Shown piece after piece: positions 6,507 through 13,867 of a stretch of DNA of 13,885 nt (its first letter is position 1; every line of letters begins with the position of its first letter). Source of the stretch: Prevotellamassilia sp. (GTDB lineage Bacteria > Bacteroidota > Bacteroidia > Bacteroidales > Bacteroidaceae); contig JAHAWW010000072.1 in the NCBI GenBank assembly GCA_018383375.1, forward strand, positions 1 through 13,885, given 5' to 3'. Both the position numbers and the translations under genes were made by a program. The notes under the pieces were generated by a model. It was not told the DNA's origin. It did not search any database and saw nothing but the letters and a program-made list of their open reading frames with translations.

Positions 6507-8609
6507 GTGACCGAACTGCTCGACCAAGACATCAAATACCTCAAAGGCGTGGGACCTCACCGCGCCAAACTGCTCGAGAGCGAACTGGGCGTCAAAACGC
6601 TCAGAGAATTCGTCACGACCTTTCCCTATAAATATATCGACCGCACCGAAATTCACACCGTCAATAACCTGCGCGAAGATATGCCCTACGTGCAAATCTG
6701 TGTGCACATCACCGATTTCAACACCGAAGGCTCAGGCAGCCGGCAACGCCTCAAAGCCATCGCGACAGACGGGACGGGATATGTGGAATTGGTGTGGTTT
6801 CAAGGTGCAAAATACTACGAACGACAAATCAAACTGACCGAGCGCTATCTCGTCTTTGGCAAACCGTCATGGTTTAACGGACGCATCTCGGTGGTGCATC
6901 CCGAAATCGAGGTCATCCGCCCGGACCAACCGGCAGAGGGCACGTTTGGCGGCAAACTTCAACCACACTACCACACCACCGAGCGCATGAAGCGCGCATC
7001 GCTCACCTCGAAGGTCATGACGCGCCTCATGACCGACGCTTTCGCTCTACTAAGTGGCCACGACCTCGAGACGTTGCCCGAGTATATTCGCAACGCCTAT
7101 CATCTCATCGACCGCAACGAAGCCCTGCGACGCATACACTTCCCCGACTCGGCCGCCGACCTGCCCGAAGCCAGCCGGCGCCTCAAGTTTGACGAACTGT
7201 TTTACCTGCAACTCGACCTGTTGCGCTACGTCAGACGACGCAAACAACGCGACGTGGGCACGGTGTTTGCTAAAGTAGGACCGGCATTTCTGGATTTCTT
7301 CCAAAACCACCTGCCTTTCAGCCTCACCGGTGCCCAAAAACGCGTGATGCACGAAATCCGCGACGACCTGCGCACAGGGCGGCAGATGAACCGTTTGGTG
7401 CAGGGCGACGTGGGCTCGGGCAAGACGGTGGTGGCTCTGATGACCTGCCTGCTGGCCATAGACAACGGCTTTCAGGCCTGCTTGATGGCACCCACCGAAA
7501 TCTTGGCCGGACAACATTTTGCCACCATCACCGGCCTGCTGCGCGACACCGGCATCGACGTGCGCCTGCTCACGGGCAGCGTCACCGGGAAAAAGCGAAA
7601 AACCATCCTCGAAGCCACTGCCGAAGGTCGCTGCCAATTGCTCGTGGGCACACATGCGCTCATCGAACCTACAGTGGTGTTTCAACGACTCGGCCTGGCC
7701 ATCATCGACGAGCAACACCGATTTGGCGTGAAACAGCGCGCCATGCTCTGGGCCAAAAACACCATCCCACCCCACGTGCTCGTGATGACAGCCACGCCCA
7801 TACCGCGCACACTGGCCATGACCGTGTATGGCGACCTTGACGTGTCGGTCATCGACGAACTTCCACCAGGCCGACAACCCGTCACCACCCTCCACTTCAA
7901 CAGTCAAGAGGCCACACTCCACGACGGCCTGCTCCGGCAACTCAAAGAGGGCCGCCAAGTCTACGTAGTCTACCCTTTGATAGAAGAAAGCGAAAAGACT
8001 GACCTTCAAGACCTAATGACAGGATTTGAAAGTATTAGTGCAGCATTTCCTGAATACAAAGTGGGCATTATGCACGGGCGCATGTCGAGTACCGAAAAAG
8101 ACGAAGCCATGGCGCGTTTCAGTTCGGGAGAGACCCAAATACTCGTAGCCACAACGGTGATTGAGGTGGGCGTCAACGTGCCCAACGCTACAGTGATGGT
8201 GATTGAAAATGCCGACCGTTTCGGGCTTTCGCAACTCCATCAGCTCAGAGGCCGCGTGGGTCGCGGGGCAGACAAGAGCTACTGTATCCTCATCACCCAC
8301 AACCGACTCTCAGACCACACCTTGCGACGCATGGAAATTATGACAGAGACTTGCGACGGCTTTCGTATTGCCGAAGAAGACCTCCGCCTGCGCGGTTCGG
8401 GCGACCTGCAAGGCACCGCCCAAAGCGGAATGCCACTCGACCTGAACATCGCCGACATCGTGCGCGACGCCGAACTCATGGCCGTGTGTCGCGAGGCGGC
8501 TATGCACGTGGTCGAGACCGACCCCGACGACAGTCTGCCACAAAACGACATCATCCGCCGACAACTCAAAATTATGACCCACCGCGAAGACTTTTCGGGC
8601 ATATCTTGA
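6507..8609 (+). CDS. recG: ATP-dependent DNA helicase RecG
   Basis: 700 residues, full length. RecG remodels stalled replication forks and Holliday junctions. The N-terminal HhH/wedge region starts with DIKYLKGVGPHRAKLL (8-23), followed by the OB-fold wedge (about 55-140). Helicase motifs: Walker A GDVGSGKT 300-307, APTEILAGQH 328-337, GTHALIE 381-387, DEQH box 401-404, TATPIPRT 428-435, ATTVIEVGVNVPNA 548-561, and QLHQLRGRVGRG 577-588. The TRG-type segment near 620-640 (RIAEEDLRLRGSGDLQGTAQSG) is present. The start codon is GTG; no suitable ATG lies near, and the conserved N-terminus begins immediately after it. Along with ruvC on the other side of rnpB, the locus is rich in recombination functions. 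Confidence 0.97.
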   Translation: MTELLDQDIKYLKGVGPHRAKLLESELGVKTLREFVTTFPYKYIDRTEIHTVNNLREDMPYVQICVHITDFNTEGSGSRQRLKAIATDGTGYVELVWFQGAKYYERQIKLTERYLVFGKPSWFNGRISVVHPEIEVIRPDQPAEGTFGGKLQPHYHTTERMKRASLTSKVMTRLMTDAFALLSGHDLETLPEYIRNAYHLIDRNEALRRIHFPDSAADLPEASRRLKFDELFYLQLDLLRYVRRRKQRDVGTVFAKVGPAFLDFFQNHLPFSLTGAQKRVMHEIRDDLRTGRQMNRLVQGDVGSGKTVVALMTCLLAIDNGFQACLMAPTEILAGQHFATITGLLRDTGIDVRLLTGSVTGKKRKTILEATAEGRCQLLVGTHALIEPTVVFQRLGLAIIDEQHRFGVKQRAMLWAKNTIPPHVLVMTATPIPRTLAMTVYGDLDVSVIDELPPGRQPVTTLHFNSQEATLHDGLLRQLKEGRQVYVVYPLIEESEKTDLQDLMTGFESISAAFPEYKVGIMHGRMSSTEKDEAMARFSSGETQILVATTVIEVGVNVPNATVMVIENADRFGLSQLHQLRGRVGRGADKSYCILITHNRLSDHTLRRMEIMTETCDGFRIAEEDLRLRGSGDLQGTAQSGMPLDLNIADIVRDAELMAVCREAAMHVVETDPDDSLPQNDIIRRQLKIMTHREDFSGIS

Positions 8610-8660
8610 CCGAAAAACACATTTTTAACCCAAAACCGAACGCAATAGGGCAAAAATATG

Positions 8661-8668
8661 TACATTTG
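8661..8668 (+). promoter_or_regulatory. Bacteroidetes-type -7 box for the DUF4301 gene
   Basis: TACATTTG is a full match to TAnnTTTG. The predicted start near 8673 leaves a leader of about 73 nt before the ATG at 8746. A -33 TTTG is not evident. Confidence 0.5.
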
Positions 8669-8745
8669 AGGCGTGGCCCGTTTTCAGTCGGACAAAACCG
8701 CGCCACTCCCCCACCCGACACCACATAATCTAAAACTGCCTCAAT

Positions 8746-10269
8746 ATGTTAACCGCACAAGACAAGGCCTTACTTGAGAAAAAAGGCATCTCTGAAGAAC
8801 AACTGCTCTCACAACTCAACCAGTTCAAAACAGGCTTCCCTTTTTTGCGTCTCGCCGGCGCCGCCAGTGTCGAAAAAGGCATCAAGCAACCCACCGACGA
8901 TGAGCGTCGCGCCGCACTGGCCGACTGGGACCGCTACACCGCCGAGGGGCACACCGTGGTGAAGTTTGTGCCGGCCTCTGGTGCTGCCAGCCGTATGTTT
9001 AAAGACCTCTTCGCCTATCTCGACCAAGCCCCCGAGGCTGAGCCTTCTGATTTTGTGAAGAAATTCTTGGGCCACGTGGCCGATGCCGCCTTCTATCCCG
9101 ACCTCAACGCCACCTGCAAAACACTGCACGGCAAAGACATCGCTGCACTGCTGGCCGAAGGACGCGGCCAAGACGTGGTGGCAGCTTTGCTGAAAAACGA
9201 AGGACTCGGCTACGGGCAGAAGCCAAAGGGTGTACTTAAATTCCACAAATATCCCGAAGGCAACCGCACTCCCGTGGAAGAACATCTCGTCGAAGGTGCC
9301 TTGTATGCCAAAGATCAAGATGGCAATGTCAACGTGCATTTCACCGTCTCGGCCGAACACACTGACCTTTTCGCCAAACTTGTGGAGGAGAAAAAAGCTG
9401 CTCTCGAGCAGCAATTCGGCGCCAAGTTCCACGTGAGCTATTCCGTGCAGAAACCCTCGACCGACACCGTGGCAGCCAATCCAGACGGCACACCCTTCCG
9501 CAACGCCGACGGTTCGCTGCTCTTCCGCCCCGGCGGTCACGGCGCGCTGATTGAAAATCTTGGCGACATCGATGCAGATGTGGTTTTCGTCAAAAACATC
9601 GACAACGTCGTGCCCGACAGCCTCAAAGACGAGACTGTTGAAAACAAAAAACTACTGGCCGGCCTGCTCGTGGAGACCCAAGCCAAAATCTTCGGCTATC
9701 TCAAACAACTCGACGAGGGACGCTACACCATGGACCAGCTCCGCGAGATGCTGCAATTCGTGCAAAAGACCCTCTGCTGCAAAAATCCCGAGACCAAAAT
9801 GCTCGAAGACACCGAAATGGCCATCTACCTGCGTAGCAAACTCAATCGACCCATTCGCGTCTGTGGTATGGTGCGCAATGTGGGTGAAGCCGGCGGCGGT
9901 CCGTTCCTGGCCTATAATGCCGACGGCACCATCTCGCCCCAAATTCTCGAAAGCACACAGATAGACGTGGCCGATCCCGAAAAGAAAGCCATGTTTGAGC
10001 AGGGCACACACTTCAACCCCGTTGACCTCGTCATCGCCACCAAAGACTACAAAGGACAACGCTTTGACCTCAAGAAGTTTGTTGACCCCCAAACGGGCTT
10101 CATCTCATCTAAGAGCAAAGACGGCAAACCGCTCAAAGCGCTCGAACTGCCCGGCCTGTGGAACGGTGCGATGTCTGACTGGAACACCATATTCGTGGAA
10201 GTGCCCCTCGCCACGTTCAACCCCGTGAAAACCGTCAACGACCTTTTCCGTGAGCAACACCAGTCATAA
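8746..10269 (+). CDS. DUF4301 family protein, likely UDP-sugar-pyrophosphorylase-like fold
   Basis: 507 residues, the full length expected for DUF4301, a family largely confined to Bacteroidetes. I see three motifs in the order found in UDPGP-type nucleotidyltransferases: VKFVPASGAASRMFKDL (72-88), resembling the glycine-rich nucleotide loop ending in Arg; GGHGALIENL plus VVFVKNIDNV (263-288), resembling the PxGHGD...fvxNIDNL segment; and FNPVKTVNDL (491-500), resembling the RFxPVKTtxDLL segment. I infer a GT-A-like fold that may transfer a nucleotide to a sugar phosphate; substrate and activity are unknown. No signal peptide or membrane segment. It has its own promoter and is followed by a strong hairpin terminator. 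Confidence 0.85.
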   Translation: MLTAQDKALLEKKGISEEQLLSQLNQFKTGFPFLRLAGAASVEKGIKQPTDDERRAALADWDRYTAEGHTVVKFVPASGAASRMFKDLFAYLDQAPEAEPSDFVKKFLGHVADAAFYPDLNATCKTLHGKDIAALLAEGRGQDVVAALLKNEGLGYGQKPKGVLKFHKYPEGNRTPVEEHLVEGALYAKDQDGNVNVHFTVSAEHTDLFAKLVEEKKAALEQQFGAKFHVSYSVQKPSTDTVAANPDGTPFRNADGSLLFRPGGHGALIENLGDIDADVVFVKNIDNVVPDSLKDETVENKKLLAGLLVETQAKIFGYLKQLDEGRYTMDQLREMLQFVQKTLCCKNPETKMLEDTEMAIYLRSKLNRPIRVCGMVRNVGEAGGGPFLAYNADGTISPQILESTQIDVADPEKKAMFEQGTHFNPVDLVIATKDYKGQRFDLKKFVDPQTGFISSKSKDGKPLKALELPGLWNGAMSDWNTIFVEVPLATFNPVKTVNDLFREQHQS

Positions 10270-10307
10270 ACTATCTGACGAATAAACTTTTTTGTACATA
10301 AACCTCG

Positions 10308-10369
10308 TCCCTGCTCCACCCGCACCCTCCGGAGAAACGGAGTATGCAGCACGGAGCAGGGATTTTTTT
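10308..10369 (+). terminator. Rho-independent terminator or attenuator between the DUF4301 gene and mnmE
   Basis: TCCCTGCTCC (10308-10317) pairs perfectly with GGAGCAGGGA (10353-10362), followed by seven T residues (10363-10369). Inside the loop a second hairpin CTCCG-gagaaa-CGGAG (10327-10342) forms. The T-run ends 16 nt before the mnmE ATG, and no promoter box fits between, so it may attenuate mnmE rather than simply end the DUF4301 transcript. Confidence 0.8.
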
Positions 10370-10385
10370 GAACCAACACACAGAC

Positions 10386-11783
10386 ATGACCAACGACACG
10401 ATTTGTGCCATCTGCACGCCCGCCGGCGGAGCACTCGGCATTTTGAGAGTCTCAGGCCCCGAAGCCATAGCCATCACCGACCGCCTTTTCACCCCTGTGG
10501 CCGGACGGCCGCTGACGGCACGCAAAGCCTCAACCCTCTCTTTCGGCACCATTCACACCCCCGAAGGCGAAGACATCGACGAGGTGGTGGTGAGCCTCTA
10601 TCGCGCACCACACTCCTACACCGGCGAAGACACCACAGAGATTTCGTGTCATGGTTCGGCCTATGTGATGCAGGCCATCCTCCACGCCTTGATTGACGCA
10701 GGATGCCGCACAGCCGAACCGGGAGAATACACCCGACGTGCCTTCACAGCCGGTAAACTCGACTTGGCACAAGCCGAAGCCGTGGCCGACCTCATCGCCT
10801 CAAACACGGCAGCCTCCCACCGCATAGCCCTCGGACAGCTCAAAGGCCAAGTGAGCAACCGCCTTAACACGCTTCGCCAACAGTTGCTCCACATCACCAC
10901 CTTGCTTGAACTCGAACTGGATTTCTCAGACCACGAAGACCTCGAATTTGCCGACCGCAGCGAGTTGGAGGCACTGGTCGACGAGGCTGCCGCCCACACG
11001 CAAGCGCTGGCCGACACTTTCCGACTGGGCCAAGCACTTAAAGAAGGTGTCCCGGTGGTGTTGGCCGGTCAGACCAATGCCGGAAAGTCCACGCTGCTCA
11101 ACGCCCTCTGCGGCGAAGAACGCGCCATTGTCAGCGACGTGCACGGCACCACCCGCGACAGCATCGAGGTGGTCGCCCACATAGACGGCGTAGCTTATCG
11201 GCTTATCGACACAGCCGGACTGCGACAGACTGAAGACCCCGTAGAGCAAATCGGCATTGCTCGCACCATGAGCCACATGTCGAGAGCCGACATCGTTTTG
11301 TGGGTGGTAGACGCCGCCCACATTCCCGCCGACTTCGCTGCCATGGCCCGCCGCATTCATTCGTCTATGCCCGAAGGCTCCACCCTCTTCGTCGTTTTCA
11401 ACAAGACCGACCTCCTCTCTGCACCCGACACCGTCGCTCAAGCTGCCACCACGTTGACACAGACGCTACCCGCTCTGCGTCACGTTGCCATCTCGGCCCA
11501 TTCTACTGCCGACATCTTCCGTCTGCGCTCAGCCTTGGCCTCACTCTTGCCGTCTCCCCCCACGGGAATGCCCATCATCAGCAACGCCCGCCACTACGAG
11601 GCCCTCACCGCCGCCCATGCCGATCTCATCCGCGTATCCGAAGGGCTCACGGTCGGCCTCCCCGGCGACTTGGTGAGTGAAGACCTCCGCCAATGCCTTC
11701 ACCACCTCGCCGACATCGTGGGCGAAGTCACCTCCACCGAGGTGCTCCACTCCGTTTTTATGAATTTTTGCGTGGGAAAGTAG
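10386..11783 (+). CDS. mnmE: tRNA uridine-5-carboxymethylaminomethyl(34) synthesis GTPase MnmE
   Basis: 465 residues, complete. With MnmG, MnmE installs the carboxymethylaminomethyl group on U34 of certain tRNAs, using GTP hydrolysis, tetrahydrofolate and FAD. The N-terminal folate-binding domain starts with DTICAICTPAGGALGILRVSG. The inserted G domain shows G1 GQTNAGKS 228-235, G2 GTTRD 254-258, G3 DTAG 275-278 and G4 NKTD 339-342. The C-terminal FC462VGK465 motif is intact. I chose the ATG at 10386; an in-frame ATG at 10344 lies inside the terminator hairpin. The last 18 bases (11766-11783) correspond to the integration site used by SGI1-type elements in other bacteria, and two further core-like copies follow downstream. 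Confidence 0.97.
   Translation: MTNDTICAICTPAGGALGILRVSGPEAIAITDRLFTPVAGRPLTARKASTLSFGTIHTPEGEDIDEVVVSLYRAPHSYTGEDTTEISCHGSAYVMQAILHALIDAGCRTAEPGEYTRRAFTAGKLDLAQAEAVADLIASNTAASHRIALGQLKGQVSNRLNTLRQQLLHITTLLELELDFSDHEDLEFADRSELEALVDEAAAHTQALADTFRLGQALKEGVPVVLAGQTNAGKSTLLNALCGEERAIVSDVHGTTRDSIEVVAHIDGVAYRLIDTAGLRQTEDPVEQIGIARTMSHMSRADIVLWVVDAAHIPADFAAMARRIHSSMPEGSTLFVVFNKTDLLSAPDTVAQAATTLTQTLPALRHVAISAHSTADIFRLRSALASLLPSPPTGMPIISNARHYEALTAAHADLIRVSEGLTVGLPGDLVSEDLRQCLHHLADIVGEVTSTEVLHSVFMNFCVGK
11766..11783 (+). repeat. att-like core site 1: 3' end of mnmE
   Basis: TTTTGCGTGGGAAAGTAG encodes F-C-V-G-K-stop. The equivalent 18 bases of trmE/thdF (TTCTGTATTGGTAAGTAA in enterobacteria, from memory) are the attB of SGI1-family integrative elements. 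It is identical to site 2 over the last nine bases (GGAAAGTAG) and at 12 of 18 positions overall. Confidence 0.5.
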
Positions 11784-11888
11784 AAAATGTTAATTAGAAG
11801 ACATCTCCCCAATGGAAGGTCAAATCATGGAAAAACAGCAAAACCGCTGATATTCAAAGGGTTAATAGGGAAGTGCAGAGAGTGTGAC

Positions 11889-11959
11889 CAACGGCTCAAT
11901 TACCGACCGTTATACACTATATTCACTGATAGTCATAGTGTTACACGCTCTGTATTGGA
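11889..11959 (+). repeat. Arm repeat, copy 1
   Basis: Degenerate direct repeat of 12056-12126 at a constant offset of 167 bp. The first 11 bases (CAACGGCTCAA) are identical; the middle has diverged; the last block (11926-11958) matches 25 of 33. It ends in core site 2. An inverted repeat ACACTAT...ATAGTGT (11914-11920 and 11935-11941) lies within it, a layout reminiscent of recombinase arm sites. Confidence 0.6.
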
Positions 11960-11965
11960 AAGTAG
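11948..11965 (+). repeat. att-like core site 2
   Basis: CTCTGTATTGGAAAGTAG would read L-C-I-G-K-stop, yet no mnmE coding sequence precedes it (a stop lies in frame at 11936-11938). It matches the remembered enterobacterial SGI1 attB core at 15 of 18 positions, better than the local mnmE end does. Interpreted as the far junction of a lost element. Confidence 0.5.
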
Positions 11966-12055
11966 GACGTGAAAACAAGAGAAAACAAATAGGAACACTA
12001 CAGCATATTGCGTTGAGAATCAGCGATTTGCAGAAGCAAAAACCACTGTTTTAAA

Positions 12056-12126
12056 CAACGGCTCAAACTCTGTTCCTGCATTGTGTTCATATCTGATTAT
12101 CAGTGTGTTAGATGCTCTGCATCGGC
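12056..12126 (+). repeat. Arm repeat, copy 2
   Basis: Second copy of the repeat described at 11889-11959. It contains a palindrome CTGAT-T-ATCAG (12093-12103) and runs directly into core site 3 and the broken SDR gene. Confidence 0.6.
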
Positions 12127-12786
12127 AAATGTATCGCTGAGGAGTTCCGCAAGAAAGGGGCTTCGGTGGCAGTCATTGATATGCGAGAGGGAGACCATTT
12201 CGTTGGAGACATCTCCAAGAAGGAGGTGTTGGAAGCCTTTGCCGATGAAATAATCGGCAAATACGGTAAGGTGGATTATATCATCAATAATGCCCTTCCT
12301 CTGATGAAGGGGCTGGATGTATGTACGTGGGAGGAGTTTCAGTATGCCTTGACAGTCGGGATTACTGCACCTTTCTATCTTGTCAAGCTGCTTGCTCCGT
12401 ATCTTGCTGAGGGAGCATCAATAGTAAACATATCATCCTCGCGCGACCGCATGAGTCAGCCGCAGACAGAGAGCTACACTGCTGCTAAGGGAGGTATTGC
12501 TGCCCTCACCCACGCCCTTGCCGTCACACTTCGTGGCAAGGCAAGGGTCAACTCCATTTCTCCTGGATGGATAGACACGGACTTTAAGGAATACGAAGGT
12601 GCAGATGCGGTGCAGCAGCCGGCAGGACGTGTTGGCAACCCGATGGACATCGCCAATATGGTGCTATTCCTCTGCTCCAACAAGGCAGGATTCATCACAG
12701 GCGAGAACATCTGTATCGACGGTGGCATGACCCGGCAGATGATTTACCATGGCGATCATGGTTGGACATTAACCGAGATGCAATAA
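12112..12786 (+). pseudogene. 5'-truncated short-chain dehydrogenase/reductase
   Basis: The open frame gives 224 residues, against about 245-255 for a classical SDR. Present are I-G-K-C-I-A-E-E-F (from residue 4), the NNA segment (59-61), the catalytic S109, Y122 and K126 (YTAAK), PGW (151-153) and the C-terminal ENICIDGG. Missing are the first beta strand and the TGxxxGxG dinucleotide loop, of which only the last I-G remains. The first ATG (12112) belongs to the joined upstream sequence, not to the original gene, and no missing N-terminus is encoded in any frame just upstream. Without the loop, NAD(P) binding should fail, so I call it a pseudogene. It is followed after 24 bp by the reductase-Lnu gene, with AGGAAG at 12802-12807 as a ribosome-binding site. 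Confidence 0.75.
12115..12132 (+). repeat. att-like core site 3 at the SDR breakpoint
   Basis: CTCTGCATCGGCAAATGT aligns with site 2 at 12 of 18 positions, with CTCTG-x-AT-x-GG shared. From about 12120 the bases also fit the normal GIGK-C codons of an SDR glycine-rich loop, so the crossover probably lies within 12115-12126. Confidence 0.45.
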
Positions 12787-12810
12787 TGAAAATCAAAATA
12801 TAGGAAGACA

Positions 12811-13860
12811 ATGAAGAAGATACTTTTTATCATCGGTTCCTTACGCAAGGAATCGTTCAACAAGAAGCTCGCTGAAGAGGTTGAGCAGATGCTTGTCGGG
12901 CGTGCGACGGTGGAATTTCTTGACTATTCGGATGTGCCGCTGATGAATCAGGACATCGAGTTTCCTGCGCCCGAAGCAGTCAAGAGAGTGAGGGAAAAAG
13001 TAGCAGAGGCGGATGCACTCTGGATATTCACGCCTGAATACAATTACAGTTATCCAGGTCATTTGAAGAATCTCATCGACTGGCTGTCACGTCCGCTCGT
13101 GGCAGGTGACCGTCAGACTCCGCTTGCCATTAACGGAAAGAAGGTGGCGCTGAGCGGTGCTGGTGGCGCATCGGCAACAGCCAAATGCCGTGAGAAACTG
13201 ACCGAACTGCTCACGCTGCCGTTTATCCGTGCAGAAGTGATGACAGAACCTCAGACGGGCATCCAACTGAATATGGAGGCTTGGACGGAAGGGCGCATGA
13301 TGCTGACCGAAGCACAGAGGTCTAGCTTGAAACGGCAGGTGGATGCATTCATAGACTATATTAGCGATTTACACATTACAAAGAAAGAGACAACGAATAT
13401 TTCTGACTTATTTCAAGTACTGGACTTACTCGATAACATGAAAATCCAGTATTGGTTAGATGGTGGGTGGGGTGTAGATGCTTTGTATGGCAAGCAGACC
13501 CGGACGCATCGGGATATTGACATTGATTTCGATGCCCAATATCATGATGAACTTTTAACACTTTTGCAAAAAAAAGGTTATTTGATTGAGACGGACTGCT
13601 ATCCAAACAGAATAGAACTTCATAGTGAAAAATTGGGGTATATCGATATCCATCCATTTGTATTGAATAGCGATGGAACTTCCAAACAAGCTGACTTGAA
13701 TGGGGGATGGTATGAATTCCAGCCTGATTTCTTTGGTACGGCTGTACTTGAGGGAAGAACTATTCCATGTATATCATTAAAAGCTCAGAAGGTCTTTCAT
13801 ACTGGATATGAGCTTCGTGATAAAGATATACATGACCTTGCTATACTTGAACGAATATAA
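12811..13860 (+). CDS. Fusion: NAD(P)H-dependent FMN reductase joined to lincosamide nucleotidyltransferase (Lnu)
   Basis: 349 residues in one uninterrupted frame. Residues 1 to about 184 are a complete flavodoxin-like FMN reductase: GSLRKESFNKKLA (9-21) binds the FMN phosphate and TPEYNYSYPGHLKNLIDW (74-91) is the family signature. Residues about 197-349 are a nearly full-length lincosamide O-nucleotidyltransferase of the Lnu(A)/Lnu(C) type: YWLDGGWGVDALYGKQTR (214-231), the catalytic acidic cluster RDIDIDF (D235, D237, D239), GYIDIHPF (276-283) and IPCISLKAQKVFHTGYEL (318-335). Known Lnu enzymes adenylylate lincomycin and clindamycin. The linker SDLHITKKETT (185-195) has no ATG, GTG or TTG; the first internal Met (M210) would remove the start of the fold. 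The Lnu half is AT-richer than the reductase half, suggesting a separate origin. AGGAAG at 12802-12807 is a good ribosome-binding site. Confidence 0.88.
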   Translation: MKKILFIIGSLRKESFNKKLAEEVEQMLVGRATVEFLDYSDVPLMNQDIEFPAPEAVKRVREKVAEADALWIFTPEYNYSYPGHLKNLIDWLSRPLVAGDRQTPLAINGKKVALSGAGGASATAKCREKLTELLTLPFIRAEVMTEPQTGIQLNMEAWTEGRMMLTEAQRSSLKRQVDAFIDYISDLHITKKETTNISDLFQVLDLLDNMKIQYWLDGGWGVDALYGKQTRTHRDIDIDFDAQYHDELLTLLQKKGYLIETDCYPNRIELHSEKLGYIDIHPFVLNSDGTSKQADLNGGWYEFQPDFFGTAVLEGRTIPCISLKAQKVFHTGYELRDKDIHDLAILERI

Positions 13861-13867
13861 TGTGAAC

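Larger units (their letters stand above)
11784..12111. other. Non-coding junction DNA between mnmE and the truncated SDR gene
   Basis: 328 bp without a credible complete gene. It carries core-like sites and a degenerate duplication (described separately) and is AT-richer than mnmE. The plus-strand frame 11787-11972 lacks any recognisable protein. Another frame without an ATG, from about 11869 to 12052, encodes a hydrophobic stretch (YTLYSLIVIVLHALYW) and a basic tail; it could be a gene remnant, but I do not recognise it. No integrase is present. Confidence 0.5.

Noticed and set aside
7050..8009. Long minus-strand open frame (319 codons) inside recG
   Set aside because: It lies fully antisense to strongly conserved RecG motifs. 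Its composition is that of a shadow frame produced by GC-biased codons, and it resembles no protein.
11787..11972. Small frame of 61 codons just after mnmE
   Set aside because: It overlaps att-like site 2 and arm repeat 1, and its composition is random-looking.
12107..12113. GTTAGAT resembles the GTTRRRY core of integron attC sites, and lnu genes can be integron cassettes
   Set aside because: No partner RYYYAAC core or attC-like fold was found around the Lnu segment, and the arm repeat copy 1 has GTTACAC, which does not fit. The Lnu part is fused in frame, not a cassette.
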